A DNA stretch of 24,641 bases from Baffinella frigidus (taxonomy: Eukaryota; Cryptophyceae; Cryptomonadales; Baffinellaceae): positions 33,095 through 57,735 of the forward strand of contig MU646766.1 in NCBI GenBank assembly GCA_026770585.1, written 5' to 3'. A program made the position numbers and the translations under genes. A model generated the notes under the pieces. That model worked only from the letters and a program-made list of their open reading frames with translations. It had not been told where the DNA came from and made no database searches. Positions within the stretch are counted from its first letter, which is position 1. Every line of letters begins with the position of its first letter. This document shows, piece by piece, positions 1-7,577 of this stretch.

Positions 1-540
1 GGGTTTCGGGTTTCGGGTTTCGGGTTTCGGGTTTCGTGTTTCGGGCTGAGGGTTTAGGTTTTACCGGTGGTAACTCCTCCTGGTCCTCAAACGATGATGA
101 CTCCTCCAAATCTTTTTGCATCTTCTTCTGTAGGGTTTGGGGTTTGGGATTTGGGGTTCAGCGTTCAGGGTTAGGGTTGGCGTTAAGCAGCTGCTCGGGA
201 GGGTTTGGGTTTAGGGTGATGGGGTTTGGTTTTGGGTTTTGGGTTTTGGGGTTGGGGCTGAGGGTTTTGGGCTTTGGGTGTTGGGTTTGGTGTTGCGCTG
301 GACCTTCTGCGAGCGCCGGCCCGCCCCCGGCTTGCAGCCCCTGGGGTTTAGGATTTGGGGTTTAGGGTTTAGGGTTTAGGGTTTAGGGTTTAAGGTTTAG
401 GGTTGAGGGTGTAGGGTTGAGGGTTTAGGGTTCAGAGTTCAGGGTTCAGGGTGTAGGGTGTAGGGTTTAGGATTTAGGTTTTTGGGTTTCGGGTTTAGGT
501 TTCGGGGTTAGGTTTTAGGGTTTCGGGTTCAGGTTTTACC
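1..540 (+). repeat. Degenerate telomere-like repeat array
   Basis: The array begins with about six GGGTTTC heptamers and continues as irregular GGGTTTAGG, GGGTTTTGG and GGGTTCAGG units. A short GC-rich non-repeat stretch lies near 295-345. The G-rich strand is on plus. A true chromosome end at the left of a scaffold would show CCCTAAA on plus, so this is an internal block and not a telomere. The long open frames here, rich in G, F, V and L, are translations of the repeat and not genes. Confidence 0.9.
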
Positions 541-605
541 GGATTGGCGCCACCGCCTCCTCGAAGAACGCCCGCGGAACCTGTCGTTATCAATACATTT
601 ATGTT

Positions 606-688
606 TGATCACCGTCATATATATACAATCATATATATATATATATATATAGATACCATCATACATATATATATATATATAAATATAT
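606..688. repeat. AT-rich microsatellite
   Basis: Two runs of alternating TA (about 616-650 and 665-688) are separated by a short interruption. This is the only strongly AT-rich stretch in the window. It lies directly beside a fragment of the inverted-repeat element described at 19004. Confidence 0.9.
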
Positions 689-689
689 T

Positions 690-728
690 GATCACGACTC
701 CGTATACACGCTCCAGTACAAAGAGTAT
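690..728 (+). repeat. Internal fragment of the CTAGCTCTGCCTCAG element
   Basis: These 39 bases (GATCACGACTCCGTATACAC and onward through CTCCAGTACAAAGAG) match the interior of the element at 19004-19133 (positions 19049-19089) with two or three substitutions and one 2-base indel. No terminal repeats remain. The AT microsatellite abuts it on the left and a TTTCGTG array on the right. Confidence 0.7.
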
Positions 729-734
729 CTAGTT

Positions 735-976
735 TCAGGTTTTTGGTTTTTGGTTTCTGGTTTCGGGTTCGTGTTTCGTGTTTCTGGTTTCTGGTTTCGG
801 GGTTCCGGGTTTCGTATTTCGCATTTCGGGCTTCGGGCTTCGTGTTTAGTGTTTCGTGTTTCATATTTCGTGCTTCGTGTCTCGCGCTTCGTGTTTCGTG
901 TTTCGTGTTTCATATTCCGTGTTTCATATTTCGTGTTTCGTGTTTTGCGTTTCGTGTTTTGCGTTTCGTGTTTCCA
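735..976 (+). repeat. Variant telomere-like array, TTTCGTG type
   Basis: The array starts as GGTTTTT and GGTTTCTG units, shifts to TTTCGGG and TTTCGTA, then becomes a run of TTTCGTG, CTTCGTG and TTTTGCG heptamers. The 7-base period is kept while the variant changes, as expected of slippage or unequal exchange from a telomere-like ancestor. Overlapping open frames are repeat translations. Confidence 0.85.
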
Positions 977-1059
977 GGTTCGGGAAGAAGGGCGCACCGG
1001 CGCGCGGACGCCCGCGGCGCTCCCAAGCCCGTTGTCAGCCGCATCGGTAAGCATCTGTT

Positions 1060-1292
1060 TCAGGAAGGGGCTTGCGGTGTTAGACGAGGGGCGTGTGATG
1101 TAAGAGAAGGGGCATGCGGTGTAACTTAAGGGACGTTTGTTGTAACATAAGGGGCGTGTGGTGTTAACGAAGGTGCGCGTTGTGTAAAAGAAGGGGCCTG
1201 TGGTGTAAATAAACGGGCATGTGATATTAAAGAAGGGGCGTGTGGTGTAAAAGAAGGGGCGTATGGCATGACAGAAGGGGCGTGTGGTGTCA
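1060..1292 (+). repeat. Minisatellite, about 23 bp unit, about 10 copies
   Basis: The unit is close to AAGGGGCGTGTGGTGTAAAA with a few more bases. Neighbouring copies differ by several substitutions and small indels. The array starts about 80 bases after the TTTCGTG array. I see no gene in it. Confidence 0.8.
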
Positions 1293-1720
1293 AGTACCAT
1301 CCTGAGCTCCCGAGACATCTTGTCCTTGGCAGGAGCATACCCCCCGGCGCCCCCCGGAAGACCTTCCGAGCCCCCGAGAAGGGCGTCCCTTCTCGTTGCA
1401 ACGATCTGCTGGCTCACGCCCTGCTGCCCCTTGCACTCACACGCCTGCCAAAACACGACCAGAGATTCCGCGTCAGGTTCCTCCGCCCTGCTACTTAGCA
1501 GCCACCGTGGCCCTTTTCCCCAGGATTTCCGGAGGGAATTCCGTTTGGAATCCGCAGCAATGGATAACATTTGCGGCATAATCGTTCGGATGGACCGTTT
1601 CCCGAAGTCACAGGTGGCTGCTAAGTGGTGTGCAGATCTTCCTGCAAGTCGGGCATTCACATTTCCACACACGAGATGCCCTATAGTGAAGGGTCTTGGA
1701 TGCTTGGGGCGGGCGCTCAC

Positions 1721-2072
1721 CCTCGGCTCCCCGGGCGTGAACGCGGACCCGCACCGCTTGCAGCCCCCCCCCCGCCACACGCACTCCGCCTCGTGCGCCC
1801 CCACGTCCTTCCGCGGCACCTTGGCGCTGCACCCCGCGAGCGTGCACTCGGTCACGGTGAACCTGCACTCCGCCAGGTGGTCGGCGAGTGTCCCCAGCTT
1901 GCCGGTCCAGCCGCACGTCTCTTGGGCGCAACCGCCCACGTGTTGGGAGGTGACGCCTCCGCACGTGTCGTCAGCCCCGGTTGTGGCAGCAACATCGCGG
2001 CAGAGGCGTTTCGAAGGGCGCGTGGAGGCAAGGACGTCGTCGAGATCGGGCGCGAAGATGGCGCGCCGTTTC
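1721..2072 (-). CDS. TRAF-type zinc-finger exon of the SAP/TRAF-like gene
   Basis: Read on minus, an acceptor (GATCCAG) precedes 1 + 351 coding bases that end at a donor (AGG then GTGAGC). The exon opens with KRRAIFAPDLDD, the same words that open the exon at 3333-3456. It then carries a TRAF-type zinc-binding pattern: CGWTGKLGTLADHLAEC, then RFTVTECTLAGCS, then PRKDVGAHEAEC, then GGGCKRCG. The Cys/His spacing (C-x11-H-x3-C, C-x4-C, H-x3-C, C-x2-C) fits TRAF-like fingers that serve as adaptor or ubiquitin-ligase partners. No RING finger is visible in the window. The entry phase fits the preceding exon end (2542). The gene should continue to the left, but I cannot identify the next exon before the repeats. 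The open frame extends further both ways, with telomere-derived sequence at its far end, which is not coding. Domain class fairly secure; cellular role unknown. Confidence 0.7.
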
Positions 2073-2403
2073 CTGGATCGGAGAGAATCGCTCGACCAAA
2101 TCAGAGCATATATGGCGATGAGAGTTGCATTGAGGAAAGTGCAGCGCGCCGCAACTAGACGCCAGGGTTCGAATGCGTGTTTCGGGGGGAGGGGGCTCTG
2201 CAACCTGAGGGCCGTGCACAGTTTTTCTGGCGTGGAGTTCTCCGTTGCGTCGGTTTCTCTGCTCACGACACCTCAGCGTCAGAGTTGGTGTCATAGTTTG
2301 CGGACCACCTGGTCTGATCTGACAACGGTGCGCTTGATGTAACATCAAACGAGAAGAAGAGCTCTAGGCTCGGGAACACGTTGCAACCCCAATACGGAGA
2401 GGG

Positions 2404-2540
2404 ATGGGGGTTTACTCGCTTGTCAAAGAAGGAGAGGGTTGGGTGCTTACTTGTCAAAGAAGGAGAGGGTTGGGGCTTACTTGTCAACGAAAGATAAGGT
2501 CGGGTGCGTACTTGTCAAAGAGAAGATGGTCAGGGGCTTA
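2404..2540. repeat. Minisatellite, about 32 bp unit, 4 copies
   Basis: Units of the form GGTTGGGGCTTACTTGTCAA then AGAAGGAGAG repeat about four times. The left copy of the unit edge coincides with the splice donor of the neighbouring exon (GTAAGC on minus at 2541), so each unit carries a donor-like GTAAGC, GTACGC or GTAAAC on minus. This array is absent after the paralogous exon at 3962. Confidence 0.8.
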
Positions 2541-2541
2541 C

Positions 2542-3088
2542 AAAGTGGCGTACGGAAGCTGCACGCCAGCGAAACCCGCCTCCGTCTCCAGATCCCCAGG
2601 GTCGAGGACTTCGTAGTCGCCCGGGAAGCCCCACCAGCTCCCCTTCGCACTCGCGCCGCGCTCGCAGCTGCTCGGGTGCTTGGCTAGGAGGGAAGCCGCC
2701 AACGTTTGCGCGTTGAAGATGTGTTCCTCCAAGTCTGCCTTGCGCAGCCTGTTGCCCGTGCTGTTGTTGCACGTGAGACCTGGGTTAGGGTTTGGGGTTT
2801 GGGGTTTGGGGTTTGGGGTTTAGGGCTTAGGGTTTAGGGTTTAGGGTTTAGGGTTTAGGGTTTAGGGTTTAGGGTTTAGGGTTTAGGGTTTAGGGTTTTG
2901 GTTTAAGGGTTTATAGATGAGGGTTTCGGGTTTCGGGCTTCGGGTTTAGGGTTTAGGGTTCAGAGTTTAGGGTTTGGGGTTGAGGGATGAGGGTTTAGGG
3001 TTTAGGGTTTGGGGTTTAGGGTGAGACCAACGCCTCTGGCGACGTCGACGAGACACTCCTTGGTCATCTGCTCCAGCTCTGTCCTCTC
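2542..3088 (-). CDS. SAP-like/GDY exon pair, copy 2, split by a telomere-like intron
   Basis: Two coding parts, 3088-3028 and 2779-2542 on minus, join in frame when 2780-3027 is removed. The product reads ERTELEQMTKECLVDVARGV, then GLTCNNSTGNRLRKADLEEH, then AQTLAASLLAKHPSS, then WWGFPGDYEVLDPGDLETEA. The first half resembles a SAP helix-turn-helix (nucleic-acid binding in other proteins). The WWGF-GDY-DLE-EA half is a conserved block I cannot name. The acceptor is CACAG before GAG; the donor is GTAAGC at 2541, whose bases also form an in-frame TAA. I prefer the donor, because phase 2 here matches the 1-base entry of the next exon at 2072. The paralogous exon 3962-4257 is uninterrupted. Confidence 0.7.
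2780..3027 (-). repeat. Telomere-like block inserted in an exon, spliced as an intron
   Basis: This 248-bp insert is made of GGGTTTG, GGGTTTA and related heptamers on plus, hence CCCTAAA in the sense direction. It is flanked by the exact 8-bp direct repeat GTGAGACC at 2773-2780 and 3021-3028. On minus the donor is G then GTCTCAC, lying inside one repeat, and the acceptor is CCCAG supplied by the insert. Removing 248 bases, exactly one repeat spacing, restores GLTCNN, collinear with GLTYNG in the uninterrupted paralogue at 3962-4257. It therefore looks like an insertion with target-site duplication that became an intron. Confidence 0.8.
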
Positions 3089-3332
3089 CTGTGAGGGGTG
3101 GAGGTGGGGGGTTGGGGGTTACCAGGTTGGGACATCGACAACGCACTCGATCCACAGCGGCAGTGGGCACCTCGGTTCCTTCTAGAGCCAGATTCGACCA
3201 CCGAAACATGTGTGATCTACTCTCCAAGGAATACACCGCACCACCGACAAGAAGCTACGCCCCACAGTCGATTCAAAGACGAGTGCCAATCAGCCCATTG
3301 TGTGTGTCGGCACGTAAGAAGGTGCTTCTCAC

Positions 3333-3456
3333 CCAGACGACAGCGTCTGTCGTCGCGATATTGCCTCCGAGAGTGCGAGTAGCCCCCTCGGCTTTGGAAG
3401 TGCGCGTGGGGGAAGGGTCGTCGTCGAGATCGGGCGCGAAGATGGCGCGCCGTTTC
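3333..3456 (-). CDS. Linker exon between SAP-like repeats, copy 2
   Basis: On minus, acceptor CATTCAG, then 1 + 123 coding bases, then donor TGG followed by GTGAGA. The product is KRRAIFAPDLDD, then a charged stretch, then RTLGGNIATTDAVVW. It begins like the TRAF exon at 1721-2072 and ends like the exon at 4488 (TLGGKVASSASVVW), so it looks like a shared or recombined exon within a tandem duplication. Phase in (2+1) and out (0) fits the exons on both sides. Function unknown. Confidence 0.55.
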
Positions 3457-3961
3457 CTGAATGGGCGGGAATCGCGTGACGAAACCCCAGCACGTACAAT
3501 GATGCAGCGCCGCAGCCAGGAACATACAGCACATCGCAAGTGCAGGACACTCGGGTTCGAACGCGCGATTTGGGAGGTGAAGGGGTTCAACCTGAGAGCC
3601 TTGCGGAGCTGTTCAGGCGTCTTTTTCTCCGTTGCTTCGATGCCGCTGCTCAAGCAGATCAGCAAGGTGTTATACCTGGATCACCTGGTCTGGTTTTACA
3701 CTCCTGGAACCAAGTGTCTCCGATCCTGGCCAATCATGGTCCAAAACCAACAACGGGAGAAGTAATCTTGGTTTAGTCACCACCATGTTTGTTTCCAACG
3801 TCTCTCTGTTAGGCTTGGTGCGGGTTCAACCACATGGCATAGCCCGAATTAGAGTGGGTTTGATCTGAAACCCGCTCTACGGTGCGCTTCAACTAACATC
3901 ATAAGAGAAGAAGAGCTCGGGGAAAATCGAAATCCTCCGATGGAGATGGTTGGGGGCTTAC

Positions 3962-4257
3962 GCGTTGTAGAACGTGATCGCCAAACCAGCGAAAGCCGCC
4001 TCTGTCTCCAGGTCCCCATGGTCGAGGACTTGGTAGTCGCCCGCAAAGCCCCACCAGTCCCCTCTCGCACTGACCCCCCCCTCACAGCTGCTCGGGTGCT
4101 TGTCTCGGAGAGAGGCGGCAAAGGATTGGGCCTTGCAGATGTGCGCCTCCAAGTCGGACTTGTGCAACTCGCCACTCTTACCGTTGTAGGTCAGACCACG
4201 CCCCCTGGCAAGATCGATGAGGCCCTGCTTGTTCATCTGCTCCAGCTCCCTCATCTC
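3962..4257 (-). CDS. SAP-like/GDY exon, copy 1 (uninterrupted)
   Basis: On minus, acceptor CGCACAG, 296 coding bases, donor GTAAGC at 3961. The product is EMRELEQMNKQGLIDLARGR, then GLTYNGKSGELHKSDLEAHI, then AQSFAASLRDKHPSS, then WWGFAGDYQVLDHGDLETEA and FAGLAITFYN. The first 40 residues look SAP-like. The second half is the conserved WWGF-GDY block also present at 2542-2779 and 4986-5143. It is collinear with copy 2 except for the 248-bp insert there, so it acts as the empty site. As in copy 2, the donor overlaps an in-frame TAA, so a transcript retaining the intron would stop here. Confidence 0.7.
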
Positions 4258-4487
4258 CTGTGCGGGGTGGAGGGGAGGGGGGGGCTTACACGATTGGAAC
4301 ATCACCAAAGAACAAGCTCCACAACGGCAGTGCGCACCTCGTTTCCCTCTAGCGACAGTTTGAAACACCGAAAGATGAGTAGTCTACTCTTCACGGAATA
4401 CACCGCACCACTGACACCAAGCTACGACCCACATAAAACGCAACAGAGAGTGCACATTGTCGCAAGGTGTGCCTCGGGGCTTCTTAC

Positions 4488-4712
4488 CCAGACCACAGAG
4501 GCCGACGATGCGACCTTGCCCCCGAGAGTGAGAGCAGCTCCCCCGGCCCCGACGCCCCCTCTCCTCGCCGATCCTGAGAGAGTCTCTGCACGACACTCCT
4601 TCCCGCCCCCCGTTGGTCTTGCCTTGTCAGAATCCTTGGCCGACGTCGGAAACGCAGGATCGGGGTGAAACGCACGGCATTCGTCGCGGCGCTTGTTGAG
4701 GCCGATGCGGAG
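4488..4712 (-). CDS. Linker exon, copy 1 (start uncertain)
   Basis: An open stretch on minus ends with TLGGKVASSASVVW at the donor TGG then GTAAGA, matching the exon end at 3333. Upstream it contains LNKRRDECRAFHPDPAF, weakly like KRRAIFAPD of the other linker exons. The start at 4712 uses the acceptor CTTCAG, but its phase does not match the exon at 4986-5143, so an exon between 4713 and 4985 may be missing or the boundary is wrong. The out-phase of 0 fits the next exon at 4257. Confidence 0.4.
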
Positions 4713-4985
4713 CTGAAGGGCGGTCCTCTCTTGCGAGTTCGCCCTGTTGCGATTGTGGATCAGTGCTGCGAATCCATGGATGGACTGAGAGGGGACTGAG
4801 AGGGGGAGTTCACTCGCGTGATGGGAACTCTGTTCAGTACCAACCACTCCCGAAGCCGGAAGAGTTTTCTGCTGCACTGCCGAGGAGTTTTTCCCCCGGG
4901 GCAGGCAACGCATGGAGCACAGTCTACAAAATGCCTGGCCGCCTCGCCTGGCCGCCACACATGAGGCATCCGGCAAGGGCATAAC

Positions 4986-5143
4986 CTGTTCTTGCTCGTC
5001 AGCGGCACGCCCTCACAGAGGGCTTCCTTCTGCAGATCCTCGAGCTCTACCTCCGCATAGTCCCCCGTGAAGCCCCCCCACGTCCCCCCGTAGCTTCTTG
5101 GTCTCTCGGCGCCCGACGCCTCCTGCAGCGCGGCTGCAACTTC
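4986..5143 (-). CDS. WGGF-GDY exon, most upstream copy
   Basis: On minus, acceptor AACACAG, 158 coding bases, probable donor AACAG then GTTATG. The product EVAAALQEASGAERPRSYGG, then WGGFTGDYAEVELEDLQKEA, then LCEGVPL aligns with the second half of the exons at 3962-4257 and 2542-2779. If the donor is skipped, the frame continues into a Cys/His-rich stretch (CPCRMPHVWRPG, then HFVDCAPC), which could be a small zinc finger. Confidence 0.55.
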
Positions 5144-5297
5144 CTGTGTTGCCAAACAGGTTCAGGCCGTGGGGAAATGGAGTTGGGGCGCATGGGTGCC
5201 GCGGCGCGTTCCTCGCTTGCTTTCCACGTTGGTGCCAGCAAGAGCAGTACGCCCTGGCACGCGTGGGCGAGCGCTGATGGTAGGCAAGGGGTTTCAC

Positions 5298-5411
5298 CTG
5301 AGGGTTCCCGTACAGCGGAGCGAGCATCTCAAGGATTTCGTCCATGCACAGGTGCTTGCTTGCTGGTAGTCCCCTCGTCTTGCAGAGGGAGACGAGGTCT
5401 CCGTAGGTAAC
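5298..5411 (-). CDS. SAP-like exon
   Basis: On minus, acceptor CCGCAG, 38 codons (VTYGDLVSLCKTRGLPASKH, then LCMDEILEMLAPLYGNPQ), donor CAG then GTGAAA. The pattern (YGDL-x2-LCKTRGLPA-x8-ILEMLAPL) fits two short helices of a SAP-like fold. It precedes the GDY exon as in the other copies, but here the two halves lie on separate exons in phase 0. Confidence 0.6.
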
Positions 5412-5514
5412 CTGCGGCGGTGCAGGCACGCGACGGTTCAGCAAGGGGGATCGCTCAGCCAGGGGGGGACCTGGGGATCCTTTAGGATTAAAGGATGTTT
5501 GAGGGAGCACCCAC

Positions 5515-6003
5515 ATGGACGCCGTCGAAAGGCGAAGATGAGCTCTCCGACCCACCAGCCCCGCCAGCCGAGGAGGAGGAGGCGGAGGTTGCATTGCCGC
5601 CCGCATCCCCCTCCTCCTCGACTCCCGGCGCCTGCACGGAGCCAAGGCTGCGAGCCGAGCTGCCGCTGGCATCGCGGGAGCTCGCAGGCTCCTGCGAGAT
5701 GATGCCGCACACCGCAACCCTCTCGGAGATGCTGTTCGGGCAGCGCACCACCGTGTCGTTCACCAACGTGTCGTTCACCTCCCCAACGACCAGCCCGCCC
5801 GGGACATCGCACAAGTTCTGGCGCTCCACCTCCATGCTGCTGTCGGAGCTGTGGTCTTTCGCACGGGGCTCGTTCAGAGGGCGCGCTGCAGACAGCAGCT
5901 GGGAGGGAGGGGCCGGGGGCGTGGGCTTCAGAGGTTGCAAATAATTTCTCAGCCCCCATCGTGACTTTGGTACTAAACAGGCCGCAAAATCCACTTCGAT
6001 CAA
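5515..6003 (-). CDS. Low-complexity acidic/Ser-Gly region, probable upstream exon
   Basis: The 171-codon minus frame has protein-like composition: VERQNLCDVPGGLVVGEVND, then a Ser/Gly/Glu-rich tail (EEEGDAGGNATSASSSS) ending SSSPFDGVH. A possible donor CAT then GTGGGT at 5514 would join in phase 0 to the SAP-like exon at 5411. I see no domain. The initiator could be the Met at 6003 or a later one. It may be the N-terminal part of the SAP/TRAF-like gene. A frame-shifted overlapping frame of similar length is a shadow. Confidence 0.4.
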
Positions 6004-6201
6004 AAGTCAACTGCACCAAAAAGCACCACCACCATGCGGCCCGTTTGGTACCCACGCCGCTTACCTCACTCCTAGGTAGTGGCTGTGTTGGAGACTGTCA
6101 CCATCTACTGCTACGAGAGAGCCGCTGTTGCCCCCCTTGAGGGGGCCTACAGTGTAGTCGAACATCGGGAGGATGCGTGAATGCCATGACTACAAACCAT
6201 G

Positions 6202-6214
6202 CCTCTCTCTCCCT

Positions 6215-6259
<45 letters not shown>
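6202..6259. repeat. CT/GA microsatellite
   Basis: A run of CTCTCC and then pure CT dinucleotides. The Ser/Leu-repeat open frames across it are not genes. Confidence 0.95.
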
Positions 6260-6262
<3 letters not shown>

Positions 6263-6668
6263 TCCTGGCAGCACCTACCAGAATCGCGCCAGTCTCACGG
6301 ACCGCGACCTGAGAAGCGCGCCTGTCTCGAGCCACGCCCTCGGGCGAGAGTGCCAAGTTCAGTTTAATCCGGAAACACCAATTTTTCTTGTTAGAATCTG
6401 GCAACGAAAATCACCACACGAATGATCCAATTGTGTAGTAATTTTCGTGTAGATTCGTAGTGGCGCGCAACATTGCTCAGCTTAGCTTTGCTGCACTTGG
6501 CTCCAGAAGGTTCTGGAGCATCCGGGCTACTCTAGAGTTCCCGCGTTGGTGTCTGAGACCACGCTGCCGTCGGGCCATCACGCTTCTTTCACAACTACTT
6601 TACTTTTTGCCGGGCGACTCTAGAGCGACACCACGCGACATTTCCTCACTGGGGGTCCTCCACCTTCC

Positions 6669-6781
6669 GGGGTACCTCGCTTATAAGAAACTGCCCCCCC
6701 CCCAGGGCCATCTTAAGGCCCTAGGCATAGGCCTACTGTAGGGTCCTAGAAGGAGGCGGTTCCTTATGAGCGAGGTACCCC
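6669..6781. repeat. Imperfect inverted repeat (foldback)
   Basis: The 27-base arms 6669-6695 (GGGGTACCTCGCTTATAAG and on) and 6755-6781 are reverse complements at 24 of 27 positions. The loop of about 59 bases itself contains AGGGCC...GGCCCT. Similarity is weaker outside the arms. It could be a decayed foldback transposon or a structured RNA. No protein or target duplication is visible. Confidence 0.65.
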
Positions 6782-7090
6782 TGTAGAGCAGACCCTAGAG
6801 AAGCTCGCGGCAGTTCTTGAGGTACAACACGGCCGAGTGGAGCGCATGGAGCGTCTCCATTTTCACCTGCCGTCATTGCCCGTTCGTCAACCGGGAACAA
6901 ACTTGCCAAGTCCACTCCGAGGCTAACAACGAACGGTCGCGAGATTGTTTGTGGAGCTGGCAGTAGTACTCGAGGTGTAACGTGACCAAGTTTGTACCCG
7001 AAAAGGGCCATCATCAGTGAAATTCAACGAGAGCACTTTTATAATGAAAACTTTGTAGTGGGTAGTGGGGAGGTGGGGCGGTTGGGGTAC

Positions 7091-7159
7091 CTCGGCGCCG
7101 TGGCGGGTGCGTGCGCGCGCGAGCTTGATGGCCGTCGCTCTCGCATGCCTCGCCACCTC
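7091..7159 (-). CDS. Sfi1-like gene, putative downstream exon
   Basis: Acceptor GAGCAG, 23 codons (EVARHARATAIKLARARTRH, then GAE), donor GAG then GTACCC. Phase 0 fits the exon ending at 7423. A diverged copy of its first 27 bases lies 89 bp upstream (7229-7256), again with GCAGGAGGTGGCG. The peptide is basic and helical but lacks the Trp. Confidence 0.35.
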
Positions 7160-7542
7160 CTGCTCCACCCACCAGGTACCCGTCAGGTTGGTCACTTCCT
7201 CCCACACCTTGGGAGGTGACACTGCTACTCATATGACCGCGCCACCTCCTGCACCCCCCCCCGGTTGCACGACCTAATTCCAGCGCCGAATCTTACGGCG
7301 GCATCTCGCATCACCCTACGGTATTGCACACGGCAGCGCCCCTACGGAATGGGGTGGCTGGCAGCAGCGCGGGGCGTAGGGGGGGGGCGCGCGCGGGGCA
7401 ACAGAGTGCTCTTGGGAGACACCTGCCATCGTAGCAAGGTACGGAGGAGGCAGCGCGCGGCAGCCTGGTTTCGGGTTTGGGGTTTGGGGTTTGGGGTTTG
7501 GGGTTTGGGGTTTGGGGTTTGGGGTTTGGGGTTTAGGGTTTG

Positions 7543-7577
<35 letters not shown>

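Larger units (their letters stand above)
6004..7090. other. Stretch without a supported gene
   Basis: This holds a CT microsatellite, an inverted repeat and scattered short open frames of no recognisable family. No exon with convincing splice sites was found. It probably separates the SAP/TRAF-like gene from the 3' end of the Sfi1-like gene. Confidence 0.5.

Noticed and set aside
1-60. A true telomere at the left end of the window
   Set aside because: The G-rich strand runs 5' to 3' away from where a left chromosome end would be. A left telomere would read CCCTAAA on plus. The block is also degenerate and followed by genes and similar internal blocks.
692-1129. Long open frames with GFRVSGF or ETRNTKHETR-type repeats
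   Set aside because: These are translations of 7-base repeats, open in several frames because a 7-mer without stops cycles through all frames.
1608-1964. Arg/Gly-rich minus frame (118 codons) over the TRAF exon
   Set aside because: It overlaps the frame with the ordered Cys/His finger pattern and has no domain of its own.
2155-2185. tRNA B-box-like GGTTCGAA at 2166 and 3549
   Set aside because: Neither copy has an A box at the right distance or a cloverleaf. Both lie in duplicated positions of the SAP/TRAF-like gene introns.
3020-3040. Shared CCAACGCCTCTGG between 3027-3039 and the minus strand near 16940 as a mobile-element hallmark
   Set aside because: Only 13 bases match, with no extended similarity on either side; chance or convergent GC-rich sequence is sufficient.
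6177-6425. Ser/Leu-repeat and Arg/Glu-repeat proteins in the CT/GA tracts (also at 9085-9474, 16157-16715 and 16659-16907)
   Set aside because: They are dinucleotide-repeat translations. Where an open frame extends beyond the tract (16459-16603) I kept only the spliced exon.
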